Of a DNA stretch of 7,772 nt, positions 1-7,077 are shown piece after piece. Position numbers and translations under genes: made by a program. The notes beneath the pieces are model-generated. The model did not search any database and was not told where the DNA came from. It worked only from the letters and a program-made list of their open reading frames with translations. This DNA is from Bacteroidota bacterium (GTDB taxonomy: Bacteria > Bacteroidota > Bacteroidia > Bacteroidales > UBA10428), in assembly GCA_017860375.1 (NCBI GenBank), contig JAGDMB010000122.1, positions 1-7,772 of the forward strand, in the 5' to 3' direction. Numbering within the stretch: the first letter of the stretch is position 1; every line of letters starts with the position of its first letter.

Positions 1-1006
1 TGCTCCGGTTGAGGAAACAAAAAGCCGCATCACCGCCTGAAAGCGCTTTAACCCACACTTCAAGGTCGCCATAATCGATGAACTTGAATCCCTGGAAACC
101 AAGTGTATCCTGATTCACAGCAATGACTTCCTTATTGGTAAGGAGATCCCTGGTGTTTTCTTCCATGGACCTCAGGTCATTTCCGGCCATCAGGGGTGCG
201 GCAAGCATACACCACAGGCTGAAATGAGTGCGGTATTCGGTGATGGTCTGCCCGCCATTGCCGATTTCAAGCATATCAGGATCGTTCCAGTGCCCCGGAC
301 CTGCATATTCCTCAAGTCCGGCCTGCTTGTCCAGGATCTGAAGCACGCCCAGTCCACCCCAGTTAACGCTGCAATCAAAACAATCCCGGATATCCGCTGT
401 CGTCCTCCACAAATGCCCTGTACCTTTTCCCCATTCCCAGGGTTTGTTGTCCCCCCATTCACAAATGCTGAACACGATCGGCCGACCGCATTCCTGCAAG
501 GCATCATGCATGGTTTTATAGGCTGCCTTTGCATTTTGTCCTTCTTCATTGCACCAGTCATACTTCAGGTAATCGACACCCCAGGCTGCATACTGGCGTG
601 CATCCTGGAACTGATAGCCGCGGCTTCCCGGCCTTCCCTGGCAGGTTGCGGATCCGGCGCATGAATAAAGACCGAATTTTAGTCCTTTGGAATGGACATA
701 ATCCGCCAGTGCTTTCATCCCGGAGGGGAAACGCACAGGATCAGCCACGATATTGCCGGCACTGTCACGGTCAACCTGCCAGCAATCATCGATAACAATG
801 TATTCGTACCCGGCATCACGCATGCCGCTCTTTACCATGGCATCCGCCATTTCTTTGATGAGGTCTTCACTCACATTGCAGCCAAACTTATTCCAGCTGT
901 TCCATCCCATGGGAGGGGCAGGGGCAAGCTGTTCAAAGGATTGCGCCTTAATCCCGGAAAGGCAAAATGAGGTTAAAAGGATCAATAAACCAGCGATCTT
1001 TTTCAT
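1..1006 (-). CDS. GH27 alpha-galactosidase (3'-truncated by window edge)
   Basis: Predicted exported glycoside hydrolase that removes terminal alpha-linked galactose by a retaining mechanism. The open frame starts at ATG 1006-1004 and runs off the window after 335 residues. Residues 1-21 form a signal peptide (MKKIAGLLILLTSFC, then LSGIKA before Q22) with no lipobox. The family motifs follow in order: PPMGWNSWN at 31-39, VIDDCW at 71-76, YLKYDWC at 146-152 with D150 as nucleophile, ICEWG at 181-185, LWRTTADIRD at 199-208 with D205 as acid/base, and PGHWNDPDMLEIGN at 237-250. Both aspartates of IDDCW are kept, which favours alpha-galactosidase over beta-L-arabinopyranosidase, where family knowledge says one is Glu. 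The CEWG loop argues against alpha-N-acetylgalactosaminidase. The catalytic barrel is complete; only part of the C-terminal beta-sandwich is in view, so any sorting domain cannot be judged. The start overlaps the stop of the upstream CotH gene by ATGA, so the two are probably translationally coupled. Confidence 0.95.
   Translation of the reverse strand, partial: MKKIAGLLILLTSFCLSGIKAQSFEQLAPAPPMGWNSWNKFGCNVSEDLIKEMADAMVKSGMRDAGYEYIVIDDCWQVDRDSAGNIVADPVRFPSGMKALADYVHSKGLKFGLYSCAGSATCQGRPGSRGYQFQDARQYAAWGVDYLKYDWCNEEGQNAKAAYKTMHDALQECGRPIVFSICEWGDNKPWEWGKGTGHLWRTTADIRDCFDCSVNWGGLGVLQILDKQAGLEEYAGPGHWNDPDMLEIGNGGQTITEYRTHFSLWCMLAAPLMAGNDLRSMEENTRDLLTNKEVIAVNQDTLGFQGFKFIDYGDLEVWVKALSGGDAAFCFLNRS
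1003..1006 (-). promoter_or_regulatory. ATGA stop-start overlap (CotH stop, GH27 start)
   Basis: The CotH gene ends in TGA at 1005-1003 and the GH27 gene begins with ATG at 1006-1004, sharing four bases. This arrangement is typical of translational coupling by terminating ribosomes that restart. No Shine-Dalgarno-like sequence precedes the ATG, and the upstream bases are AT-rich coding sequence for the last residues of the T9SS tail. It shows that the two genes share a transcript. Confidence 0.9.
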
Positions 1007-4000
1007 GGGTTCATATAAATTATTTTTTCAACATGCAAATTCCCGTTTAGGGTTGTCTTAAGAATGTACACCCCGGGTTTAAGTCCGGCGGCATTCAGAT
1101 CGATAGTGCAATCCAGCTTCCCTGATTCATCCGAAAAGACCACCCTGCCGTCCTGGTTAATGAGCTGCACCTGCATTGCCCCGGTAGATGCATGACCAAG
1201 GTATTCAACGTGTATATAGCTGCTTGTTGGATTGGGATATACCGACCAGCAAGGTCTCTCAGCCAAAGGATCATCGGAAGCATAAGGCCCGTCATCCGCA
1301 AAGGGAGAACCATGGGTTTTAGTGGAAAGGGTCCAGTAGGAATAGTCATTCGGATCACCGGTCGGGTCGATGTTAACGGAGACCAGGGAGGATGAGCCGT
1401 CCGCTGCTTCAGGCCAGGGCATATGATCGTCATAGGTAAAGGAGAGGATTTCTTTTCCGTTCCTGTCGGTCAGCAGGACATATTCCCCGCTATTGCTGAA
1501 ATTTCCGCTGAAATTTCCACTGGCGACCATCCCAAACCGGTGATAAAAACTTTCTGGTTTGGCAGCAATCACATAAAATCCTTTCGGGGGAAGCATCATG
1601 TATTCCGGAACCGTAAAGTTTACCGCTGAATCCAGCTTCAACCCTGAAATATTCAGGGCGGTCGATCCGGTATTTTTAAATTCAATGAATTCGAAGTTTT
1701 TGTCGTCTGTTGTATCAGAACCCTGGACTTCTTCCTGCGGGTGATAGGCAAGTTCGGTCACTTTCAGGTTGGAATAGTCTTCATCCGATGCAAAGAAATA
1801 GACTTGCCTCAGGGGGCTCCATTCATTTTCAAGTTTTACCCTGGCATTCAAAATTGTGGAACCACCGATGGGGATCTCTGCATGATTTCCCGATGCAAAA
1901 GCCCTGTCGGAAATAATTCCTCCTATACCGCGTGGATCCGAACCATCCAGGGTATAATACATCGTACCGGAGGCATTCGGATTGTCAACCGACAGTACAA
2001 AATCATCCGTAATAACATAGCTTTGATCTGCAAGGGGAGAACCTGCCCGGGATACGACCGGAGGATCAAAATCAGAATAAAGTCCCGCATCCTTCATTTG
2101 CTCAATCACAATACCGGTGCGCACAGGAAAATAATCGGCATACATCTGCTCTATTTCAGGTATCCAGTCTTCATCCCTGGTACGTGAAGGTGATATCTGT
2201 GAATCTCCCCAGCGCGCTGATTCGGCTATAATGGCCATTTCAATTTCATCCGCCCTTTTTGTAAACCGTGCAAGGGTTTTGGAAGGTGAAAAAATCCCTT
2301 CTTCACTGAAATACCGAAATGCTTTATCCCTGAAAAGGTTCCGGTATTCTGCATTGGCGGTAAGTTTAAAATGTAACCACTGAGGCTGAAAACTGTAAGC
2401 ATCGGCGCAGGACATATTGGGTATATCCACCCGGTTTTCATAAAGGCCGTCACTGTAATTATTGGTAACGAACAGGGAATGCTCTGAATCATGGGCAATG
2501 ATCCTGTAGCCCATACTAAGGTTTTTCCGGTTATAAATGGCAAAAAAGTTATTGGGCATATCGTTATTGTGCCAGGAGGAAACAGGTGCATCGAAATTGC
2601 CGGTATAGAAAATCATCAGCATATAATCGATAAGATTGTCGATATCCACCAGAACCCTTGTATTTGCGATGTTATTGCCGTATTCATCTTTACCCATCAG
2701 GCCAAAATAATCTTTGTTGCTGGCAAATCCTTTTCCGCACAGGCCATATAATTCATTCCATGCGTCCATATTGCCGTCGGTAACGGCAATATAAAACGGC
2801 CATCCTACAGGTTCCACCTTGATCACATCATAATCATCTTTAGCATCCCCGAAATACGATTCGGCATAACTGGCTTCAGGCCTTTCTTCCGACTGATACA
2901 ATCCCCAGTACATACCGTTCAGATAAAGATGGTAATACCGGCTGCGGGTATAAGGTTTCCCCTGATCACGCTGGGAATCGCGTGAGAAAACCTCCCGTAC
3001 GAATGTGTTTCTCGCACCATCGGATCCTCCGTCCTTGCTCCACGAATAATTCTGTTCGGTCCGCAGGTCGAGGTTTTTAAATTCGGAGACACCTTCCGTT
3101 CCGAACAAGGGAAATTCAAGTTCCGGCAATCCGTAATCGTAATCAAAAAACAACCGGAAGGAATGCTTCGGATTGCTGCCGTAGCGGCTGGATCCGCCCC
3201 GTATCCTCACTCCTGCATCGATCTGAAATCCTTCACTGCCATCGGGATTAATCAGCTCAACGGAGCATTCCCTTTCCCATTCCTTGCCCTGCATATCGGC
3301 ATTGACATAGATGCCGCGGGCGGCATCAAAGAGATTATCCAGATCAGTGGTCAGTGAAAGGGAAGGAATTCCGAGCAGTGCGTCATCGATTAACGAATTG
3401 TACCGGCTATCGTTTACCACGTCAGGTGCCATATCATAATCTATCCGTTGTCCGTTCACATCCGATGATGGCCATCTGCCGCCTGGATAGGTCTGGGACA
3501 TAACTTTATCGGTAAAGATGAAGGTTTTGGCCTGCGGAAGGGAAGGCAAATAGCCTTCTTTGAACAGACTTGCCCTGACAATAAAGGCAGGCGTTTTTCC
3601 CCGTCCTGCAGCATTGTCCGGATCCACATGAAGAATCACCGGGGAGTTTGCGGTATCACTGGTTTTTGAGGAGACTGGATTGCTCCCGTCAATGGTGTAA
3701 ATAATTTTATAACTGTTGTCAGGTGTTGTCAGGGTCAGGTTAAAAGGACTGCCATAAAAACCGGCAACGTGACTGAAAAATACAGCCGTGGTTTCAGATA
3801 AAGCAATTTCGGGATAAGCATACCAGGAGAAGTCCATATAAAAATCCGAACTGTAGGTTCCGGCGTTAAAACCCTGCACAGCGATAACGTTATTTTCTGC
3901 CCACATGGGAATTTCGGAAATGTCAACCGAAAACCGAATGACTGTTCCGTATTCTTTTGCTGCCGGGGCTACTCCATCGGAGGAAAGCACCTCCGGAGCA

Positions 4001-4374
4001 TTATACCTTGCGATTTCCACGCCGTTTAACCATATCACGAATCCATCATCATAGTTGGCTTCAAAAACCATTCTGGAAAGACTGGATAAATTGCCGGCAG
4101 GGAATGATCTTCGAAGGTACAATGTGGAATAGTTGTCTTTCATGTCGCTCAGAATTGTGCCTCCGGAACCGTCTGTGTATCGGAAGGGGGCAATTCCTTC
4201 ACTCCAGGCGCCATCGCTGTATTCATTGGAGAACCAGTTGGCAGGTAAACTACCAGCATCCTTTCCTTTCAGATATTTCCAGGTGGACCGAAAAGGAACA
4301 CTTACCTGTGAATTTAGTGTTATGCTAAAAGACAGTAACAATATGCCTGTAAAAAAGAAATGAATATGTTTCAT
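1003..4374 (-). CDS. CotH kinase family protein with lamin-tail and T9SS sorting domains
   Basis: Large surface-exported protein of 1123 residues. ATG 4374-4372 was chosen because it begins a clean signal peptide (MKHIHFFFTGILLLSFS, cleavage near NSQ23); the frame extends upstream only to TTG codons at the edge of a repeat array. Residues 25-186 form a galactose-binding-like sandwich (YDDGFVIWLNGVEIARYN at 108-125). Residues 193-288 form a chitobiase C-terminal-like domain (YTIDGSNP). Residues about 325-700 are CotH kinase (GVRIRGGSSR at 388-397, KHSFRLFFD at 403-411, LDLRTE, RNTFVREVFSRD, YYHLYLNGMYWGLYQSEERPE at 480-500, RIIAHDSEHSL at 624-634). A second chitobiase-like domain (YTLDGSDP) lies at 770-862, a lamin-tail domain (FEFIEFKNTGS, then GNFSNSGEYVLLTD) at 865-1020, and a T9SS type A sorting domain (YPNPTSS at 1046-1052, LKPGVYILK at 1098-1106) at the end. 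Known CotH proteins of spore formers phosphorylate coat proteins; the role of exported Bacteroidota versions is unknown. Catalytic activity is not assured. Confidence 0.92.
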   Translation of the reverse strand: MKHIHFFFTGILLLSFSITLNSQVSVPFRSTWKYLKGKDAGSLPANWFSNEYSDGAWSEGIAPFRYTDGSGGTILSDMKDNYSTLYLRRSFPAGNLSSLSRMVFEANYDDGFVIWLNGVEIARYNAPEVLSSDGVAPAAKEYGTVIRFSVDISEIPMWAENNVIAVQGFNAGTYSSDFYMDFSWYAYPEIALSETTAVFFSHVAGFYGSPFNLTLTTPDNSYKIIYTIDGSNPVSSKTSDTANSPVILHVDPDNAAGRGKTPAFIVRASLFKEGYLPSLPQAKTFIFTDKVMSQTYPGGRWPSSDVNGQRIDYDMAPDVVNDSRYNSLIDDALLGIPSLSLTTDLDNLFDAARGIYVNADMQGKEWERECSVELINPDGSEGFQIDAGVRIRGGSSRYGSNPKHSFRLFFDYDYGLPELEFPLFGTEGVSEFKNLDLRTEQNYSWSKDGGSDGARNTFVREVFSRDSQRDQGKPYTRSRYYHLYLNGMYWGLYQSEERPEASYAESYFGDAKDDYDVIKVEPVGWPFYIAVTDGNMDAWNELYGLCGKGFASNKDYFGLMGKDEYGNNIANTRVLVDIDNLIDYMLMIFYTGNFDAPVSSWHNNDMPNNFFAIYNRKNLSMGYRIIAHDSEHSLFVTNNYSDGLYENRVDIPNMSCADAYSFQPQWLHFKLTANAEYRNLFRDKAFRYFSEEGIFSPSKTLARFTKRADEIEMAIIAESARWGDSQISPSRTRDEDWIPEIEQMYADYFPVRTGIVIEQMKDAGLYSDFDPPVVSRAGSPLADQSYVITDDFVLSVDNPNASGTMYYTLDGSDPRGIGGIISDRAFASGNHAEIPIGGSTILNARVKLENEWSPLRQVYFFASDEDYSNLKVTELAYHPQEEVQGSDTTDDKNFEFIEFKNTGSTALNISGLKLDSAVNFTVPEYMMLPPKGFYVIAAKPESFYHRFGMVASGNFSGNFSNSGEYVLLTDRNGKEILSFTYDDHMPWPEAADGSSSLVSVNIDPTGDPNDYSYWTLSTKTHGSPFADDGPYASDDPLAERPCWSVYPNPTSSYIHVEYLGHASTGAMQVQLINQDGRVVFSDESGKLDCTIDLNAAGLKPGVYILKTTLNGNLHVEKIIYMNP

Positions 4375-4477
4375 GAAATACCTGAAATTGAAAAAATTAA
4401 ATAAACTATTCAACAAATCAACAAATCAACAAATCAACAAATCAACAAATCAACAAATCAACAAATCAACAAATATT
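4375..4477 (-). promoter_or_regulatory. Intergenic leader of the CotH-GH27 pair, possible promoter
   Basis: This is 103 bp between GH43 and CotH. Apart from the 8-bp array it holds a very AT-rich stretch (4375-4410) with no convincing Shine-Dalgarno sequence; the nearest purine patch is AGG in CAGGTATTTC just before the ATG. Bacteroidota promoters use TTTG or TTG near -33 and TAnnTTTG near -7, 19-21 bp apart. Every array copy offers TTGATTTG, which differs from the -7 consensus only at the second base, and a TTG exactly 21 bp upstream of it. This could make the array itself a weak promoter for the CotH-GH27 pair. No stem-loop that could serve as a GH43 terminator was seen. The promoter call is inference. 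Confidence 0.3.
4411..4474. repeat. Eight perfect tandem copies of an 8-bp unit
   Basis: The unit is CAACAAAT on the plus strand (ATTTGTTG on the transcribed minus strand), repeated eight times without a mismatch over 64 bp. It sits between the GH43 stop (4480-4478) and the CotH start (4374), ending 36 nt before the ATG. Because 8 is not a multiple of 3, each minus-strand frame meets TGA within 24 nt, so translation from GH43 cannot continue through it. The unit has no useful self-complementarity, so the RNA should be unstructured. There are no spacers, which excludes CRISPR. Perfect copies suggest recent or continuing slippage. Confidence 0.97.
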
Positions 4478-6898
4478 TTAGTATGCCATAATTTTCATTG
4501 AAAACACTTTCTGCTCCGTTTCCAGCAATAAAATATACGCGCCTTTTTCCTCAAGCCTCAACTCTGCGGACGAAACCTTGTTGAGCCGACGGGTCTGCAG
4601 GATTTTTCCTTCCATGCTGATCAACTTTGCAGACTGCAGGGATTCATTATTATTACCGGTTATAAGGACTTTCCTTTCACCGGAATTGTAACATACTGTA
4701 TAGGGATTGTCATCCTTTACCGGAACAAAACCGGTAACCGGACCTGCCACTTTTGCAGGACGGGTGGCATTCATCAGTTCAACAACACCCTGCGCCGTGA
4801 GGGCTGAATCAAATAACTGCATATTGGCAATGTATCCCGAATAGGTTTCACCACCGGCACCGGAAGCTCCGATTCGTATTGTACTTCGGGCAACAAATAA
4901 ATTGATAGGCAACTGGGTGTTCAGTTCACCGTCAACATACACGTTTTCCAGCATGCCGTCGAAAGTAACCGCAATATGGTGCCACTTTTCCTTTACCGGT
5001 ACCGTTTTATAGGGGAGGTCGACATAACCGTCGCCGTGCGCGACAGCCCCGAACGGGCCTCGTCCGTACATCAGTGCTGCGTAGGATGACTGCAGCATGT
5101 TGTCACGTGAATTCCATACGATCAGGCACTCACCGCTTCCTACAACCGGATTGTAAACCCATCCTGCAGCCGTATAGGCTGAATTCCAGTCCAGGCTCGG
5201 GGGTGCGATCTCGCTTAACCTGAGATGGCTTTTTCCGTCAAAATATACTGCTTTCACGCTGTCTATCCAGCTTATCACCGGTGTTCTTGTCTTAAGGAAT
5301 TTGCCACCCAGGGCACCGTTATTCGGGAGACTGTCCACGGTAGTTCCAAAGGTGGTTGTGTCAATATTCAGATCCACCAGCAAACGGTTTGTGATAATCG
5401 CACCGGGCCCTTCTGCAATTTCCTTGTTCTGAAGGACAGGAACTTCAAACAACTCCTCATACACCTTTATGTTCCAGATCGCTGCATACATGCCGGCCTT
5501 TTCCGTTCCGGTTATGGTAATCCTCACATACTGTGCCTCCGTATTGTAATCATCGATCATGGGACTTCCGCTGCGGCGATTGGCGGTTTTGTCTGCAAAC
5601 AACAACCAGCTGATGCTGTCGGATGAATACTCAATTTTGTACTGATAATAAAAGGTCGGATATTCAAACTGGGTCATTATTCGTTTTATGGCAACCGTAT
5701 TGCCCAGGTCAATGGTGAGGGATTGGGGCAAGATACCGTTTCCGGCTTTCCACATTGTACCATTGTTATCATCCACTGCATACCCGGGCAAATATTCATA
5801 ATCCGCTTCGCCGGCAAATTTTGTGGCCGCAGCAACAAGATGATATCGGGAAGAGGCTGATGCATCCGCCTTGTATGCCAGGTTTGGAAAAGGAATCTGG
5901 TTGGTACCCAGGTAGCCGATCCCTTTGTGCGAAGCATTTATTTTCCGAAGGGTACTGTCGTTCTCAAAGACAAGACTGTCGGCGCAGATCTGCCGGAATT
6001 CGCCCCCTGTACTGTGCGGATTGTCATGCCGGTGATATACAATATAATAATTCTCGCCCTCCTGCAAAACCGAATGATGACCGGGCGAATCAACTGTACC
6101 ATCTGAACTGGTTTCCACAAGCGGATTGTTCAGACCCTCTTTGTAGGGCCCGGTGGGATTGCTGGCAAATGCATACCGCACCGCATAGGAGCTTAAACGG
6201 CAATCCCCCGATGAATACATGAGGATATACCGGTCATTCTTTTTCAGTGGATAGGCTCCTTCAAAGGCATTCGGAATCTGTGCGATAGGGATCAGGCCTT
6301 CTTCTTGTATGGTCATCATGTCTTCAGGATCGATCTTCGCCCAACCCATGCCGTCGAAGGATGTACACCAGGTGCCAAAATAGGAATATAGCGTTGAATC
6401 GTTGTCCCACAGGTATTGTGCATCCAGGGCAGGAAGTCCTTCTGCACTGGTTCCTGCTGGTATAACGGCCTCTCCGTTATTGAGTCGTGTCCATGGTCCT
6501 ATGGCAGAATCGGCAACATATCCGTAAATGTTGCATCCTTCCTGGCAATTTCCCTGATAATAATAGAACCTTCCGTCTTTTCCCTTCACCACATCCGGTG
6601 CCCAGCAATTGGTGAGCCCTTCAGGCAGCGGTACCTCCATCTCATAATTGTACCAGTTGACAAAGTCTTTGCTGATCCAAACCTGAGGCTCGCCCGATGC
6701 CAGTTTTATCCCGTCGGTGGTTGCATACAGGTAATAGGTGTCACCGAATTTCTGAATGGTCGGATCGGCAAAATATCCGGGCACCAGCGGATTGAAATTG
6801 CCTGCTGCTGTATAGGTCGTATCGGCCTTCAGCGAGGTACTGAAAGCAATTGACAGCAAGAGAGCTGTCATATGTATCCTATTCTTTTTCATTTCCAT
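4478..6898 (-). CDS. GH43 glycosidase with F5/8C and LamG domains (arabinofuranosidase/xylosidase type)
   Basis: Exported 806-residue enzyme, probably an exo-acting alpha-L-arabinofuranosidase or beta-xylosidase. A signal peptide (MKKNRIHMTALLLSIAFS, ending near KA25) starts at residue 3, so ATG 6892-6890 is an equally good start. The GH43 five-bladed propeller spans about 38-330. The catalytic triad is visible as D45 (FADPT, general base), D159 (ALDAQYLWDND, pKa modulator) and E213 (FEGAYPLKKNDRYILMYSS, general acid), with the SPGHHSV motif at 271-277. Having D45 argues against the exo-galactanase branch that lacks this base. Residues 340-480 are an F5/8 type C (CBM32-like) domain, with WKAGNG, LTIDLG and YVRITITG. 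Residues 500-712 are a LamG-like domain (VYFDGKSHLRL, KWHHIAVTFDG, NVYVDGEL, IRIGASG). The tail at 733-806 resembles a T9SS sorting domain (AKLISMEGKILQTRRL, EKGAYILLL) but has no YPNP opening. The gene starts 65 nt after the remnant end of the upstream gene. Exact substrate cannot be read from the sequence. Confidence 0.93.
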   Translation of the reverse strand: MEMKKNRIHMTALLLSIAFSTSLKADTTYTAAGNFNPLVPGYFADPTIQKFGDTYYLYATTDGIKLASGEPQVWISKDFVNWYNYEMEVPLPEGLTNCWAPDVVKGKDGRFYYYQGNCQEGCNIYGYVADSAIGPWTRLNNGEAVIPAGTSAEGLPALDAQYLWDNDSTLYSYFGTWCTSFDGMGWAKIDPEDMMTIQEEGLIPIAQIPNAFEGAYPLKKNDRYILMYSSGDCRLSSYAVRYAFASNPTGPYKEGLNNPLVETSSDGTVDSPGHHSVLQEGENYYIVYHRHDNPHSTGGEFRQICADSLVFENDSTLRKINASHKGIGYLGTNQIPFPNLAYKADASASSRYHLVAAATKFAGEADYEYLPGYAVDDNNGTMWKAGNGILPQSLTIDLGNTVAIKRIMTQFEYPTFYYQYKIEYSSDSISWLLFADKTANRRSGSPMIDDYNTEAQYVRITITGTEKAGMYAAIWNIKVYEELFEVPVLQNKEIAEGPGAIITNRLLVDLNIDTTTFGTTVDSLPNNGALGGKFLKTRTPVISWIDSVKAVYFDGKSHLRLSEIAPPSLDWNSAYTAAGWVYNPVVGSGECLIVWNSRDNMLQSSYAALMYGRGPFGAVAHGDGYVDLPYKTVPVKEKWHHIAVTFDGMLENVYVDGELNTQLPINLFVARSTIRIGASGAGGETYSGYIANMQLFDSALTAQGVVELMNATRPAKVAGPVTGFVPVKDDNPYTVCYNSGERKVLITGNNNESLQSAKLISMEGKILQTRRLNKVSSAELRLEEKGAYILLLETEQKVFSMKIMAY

Positions 6899-6923
6899 TT
6901 TTTAATCGTATTCATATTCTGGC

Positions 6924-6942
6924 GTCCCGCAAAAAGCAGGAC
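6924..6942 (-). other. Small hairpin in the leader of the GH43 gene
   Basis: On the minus strand GTCCTGC and GCGGGAC can pair over seven base pairs, with one U-G wobble, around a TTTTT loop. On the plus strand the same position would be an A-C mismatch, so the stem fits minus-strand RNA better. It lies in the 65-nt gap before the GH43 start at 6898. No U-tract follows, so it is not a standard intrinsic terminator. It could be an mRNA processing or stability element, or chance. Confidence 0.3.
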
Positions 6943-6963
6943 CCGTATCTTTCTCCTGTCAAA

Positions 6964-7077
6964 TTATTCCACCACCAGCTTGAAATTTTTTTGCCGGGTG
7001 GGGGTTTTCACCATCACGATATACAAACCTTCTTTCAGCCAGGCAGAAGTGCTTATCTGAACAAAATTTCCGTTTAT
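6964..7077 (-). pseudogene. Out-of-frame end of the upstream T9SS sorting domain
   Basis: In the frame whose stop is TAA 6966-6964 the minus strand reads 37 residues, beginning INGNFVQISTSAWLKEGLYI and ending VMVKTPTRQKNFKLVVE. This is the expected last part of a T9SS type A domain (xxxLxxGxYxVxVxTxxxxxxxKxVVx). It lies directly after the premature TAA at 7076-7074, where the upstream protein stops early in the same domain. A +1 or -2 change near the GGGG run at 7082-7085 would join the frames, giving HDTEG followed by NINGNFVQ. Even then the usual central strand, of the VxIYDLxGRxV type and about 16-18 residues, is absent. So the lesion looks like an internal deletion that is not a multiple of three, rather than a single-base slip. 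It is not a separate gene: it has no start or leader. Confidence 0.7.

Noticed and set aside
1..335. GH27 enzyme as alpha-N-acetylgalactosaminidase or beta-L-arabinopyranosidase
   Set aside because: The CEWG loop and both aspartates of IDDCW match the alpha-galactosidase pattern, though only an assay would settle it.
224..664. Plus-strand open frames opposite GH27 (for example 224-664 and 529-795)
   Set aside because: They lie wholly antisense to a GH27 frame with all its catalytic motifs, overlap one another, and show no domain, leader or signal peptide.
1495..1518. Two tandem copies of a 12-bp unit (gctgaaatttcc) in the CotH gene
   Set aside because: It encodes GNFSGNFS in the lamin-tail domain, where similar G-x-F-S-G-x-x-S-N segments are common in the family. 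It is in frame and is best explained as ordinary protein sequence.
4374..4416. Upstream extension of the CotH start to a TTG at 4416
   Set aside because: The extra 14 residues begin in the repeat array, are encoded by AT-rich non-coding-like sequence, and would precede a perfectly good signal peptide that starts at ATG 4374.
4411..4474. CRISPR array
   Set aside because: The units are 8 bp and directly adjacent, with no spacers and no cas genes in the window.
5225..5626. Plus-strand and alternative-frame open stretches inside GH43 and CotH
   Set aside because: They are antisense or out-of-frame shadows of long coding regions with clear domain structure, and their translations have no recognisable features.
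6924..6942. Intrinsic terminator after the DUF6055-like gene
   Set aside because: The stem is short and contains a wobble, and no U-tract follows it on the minus strand.
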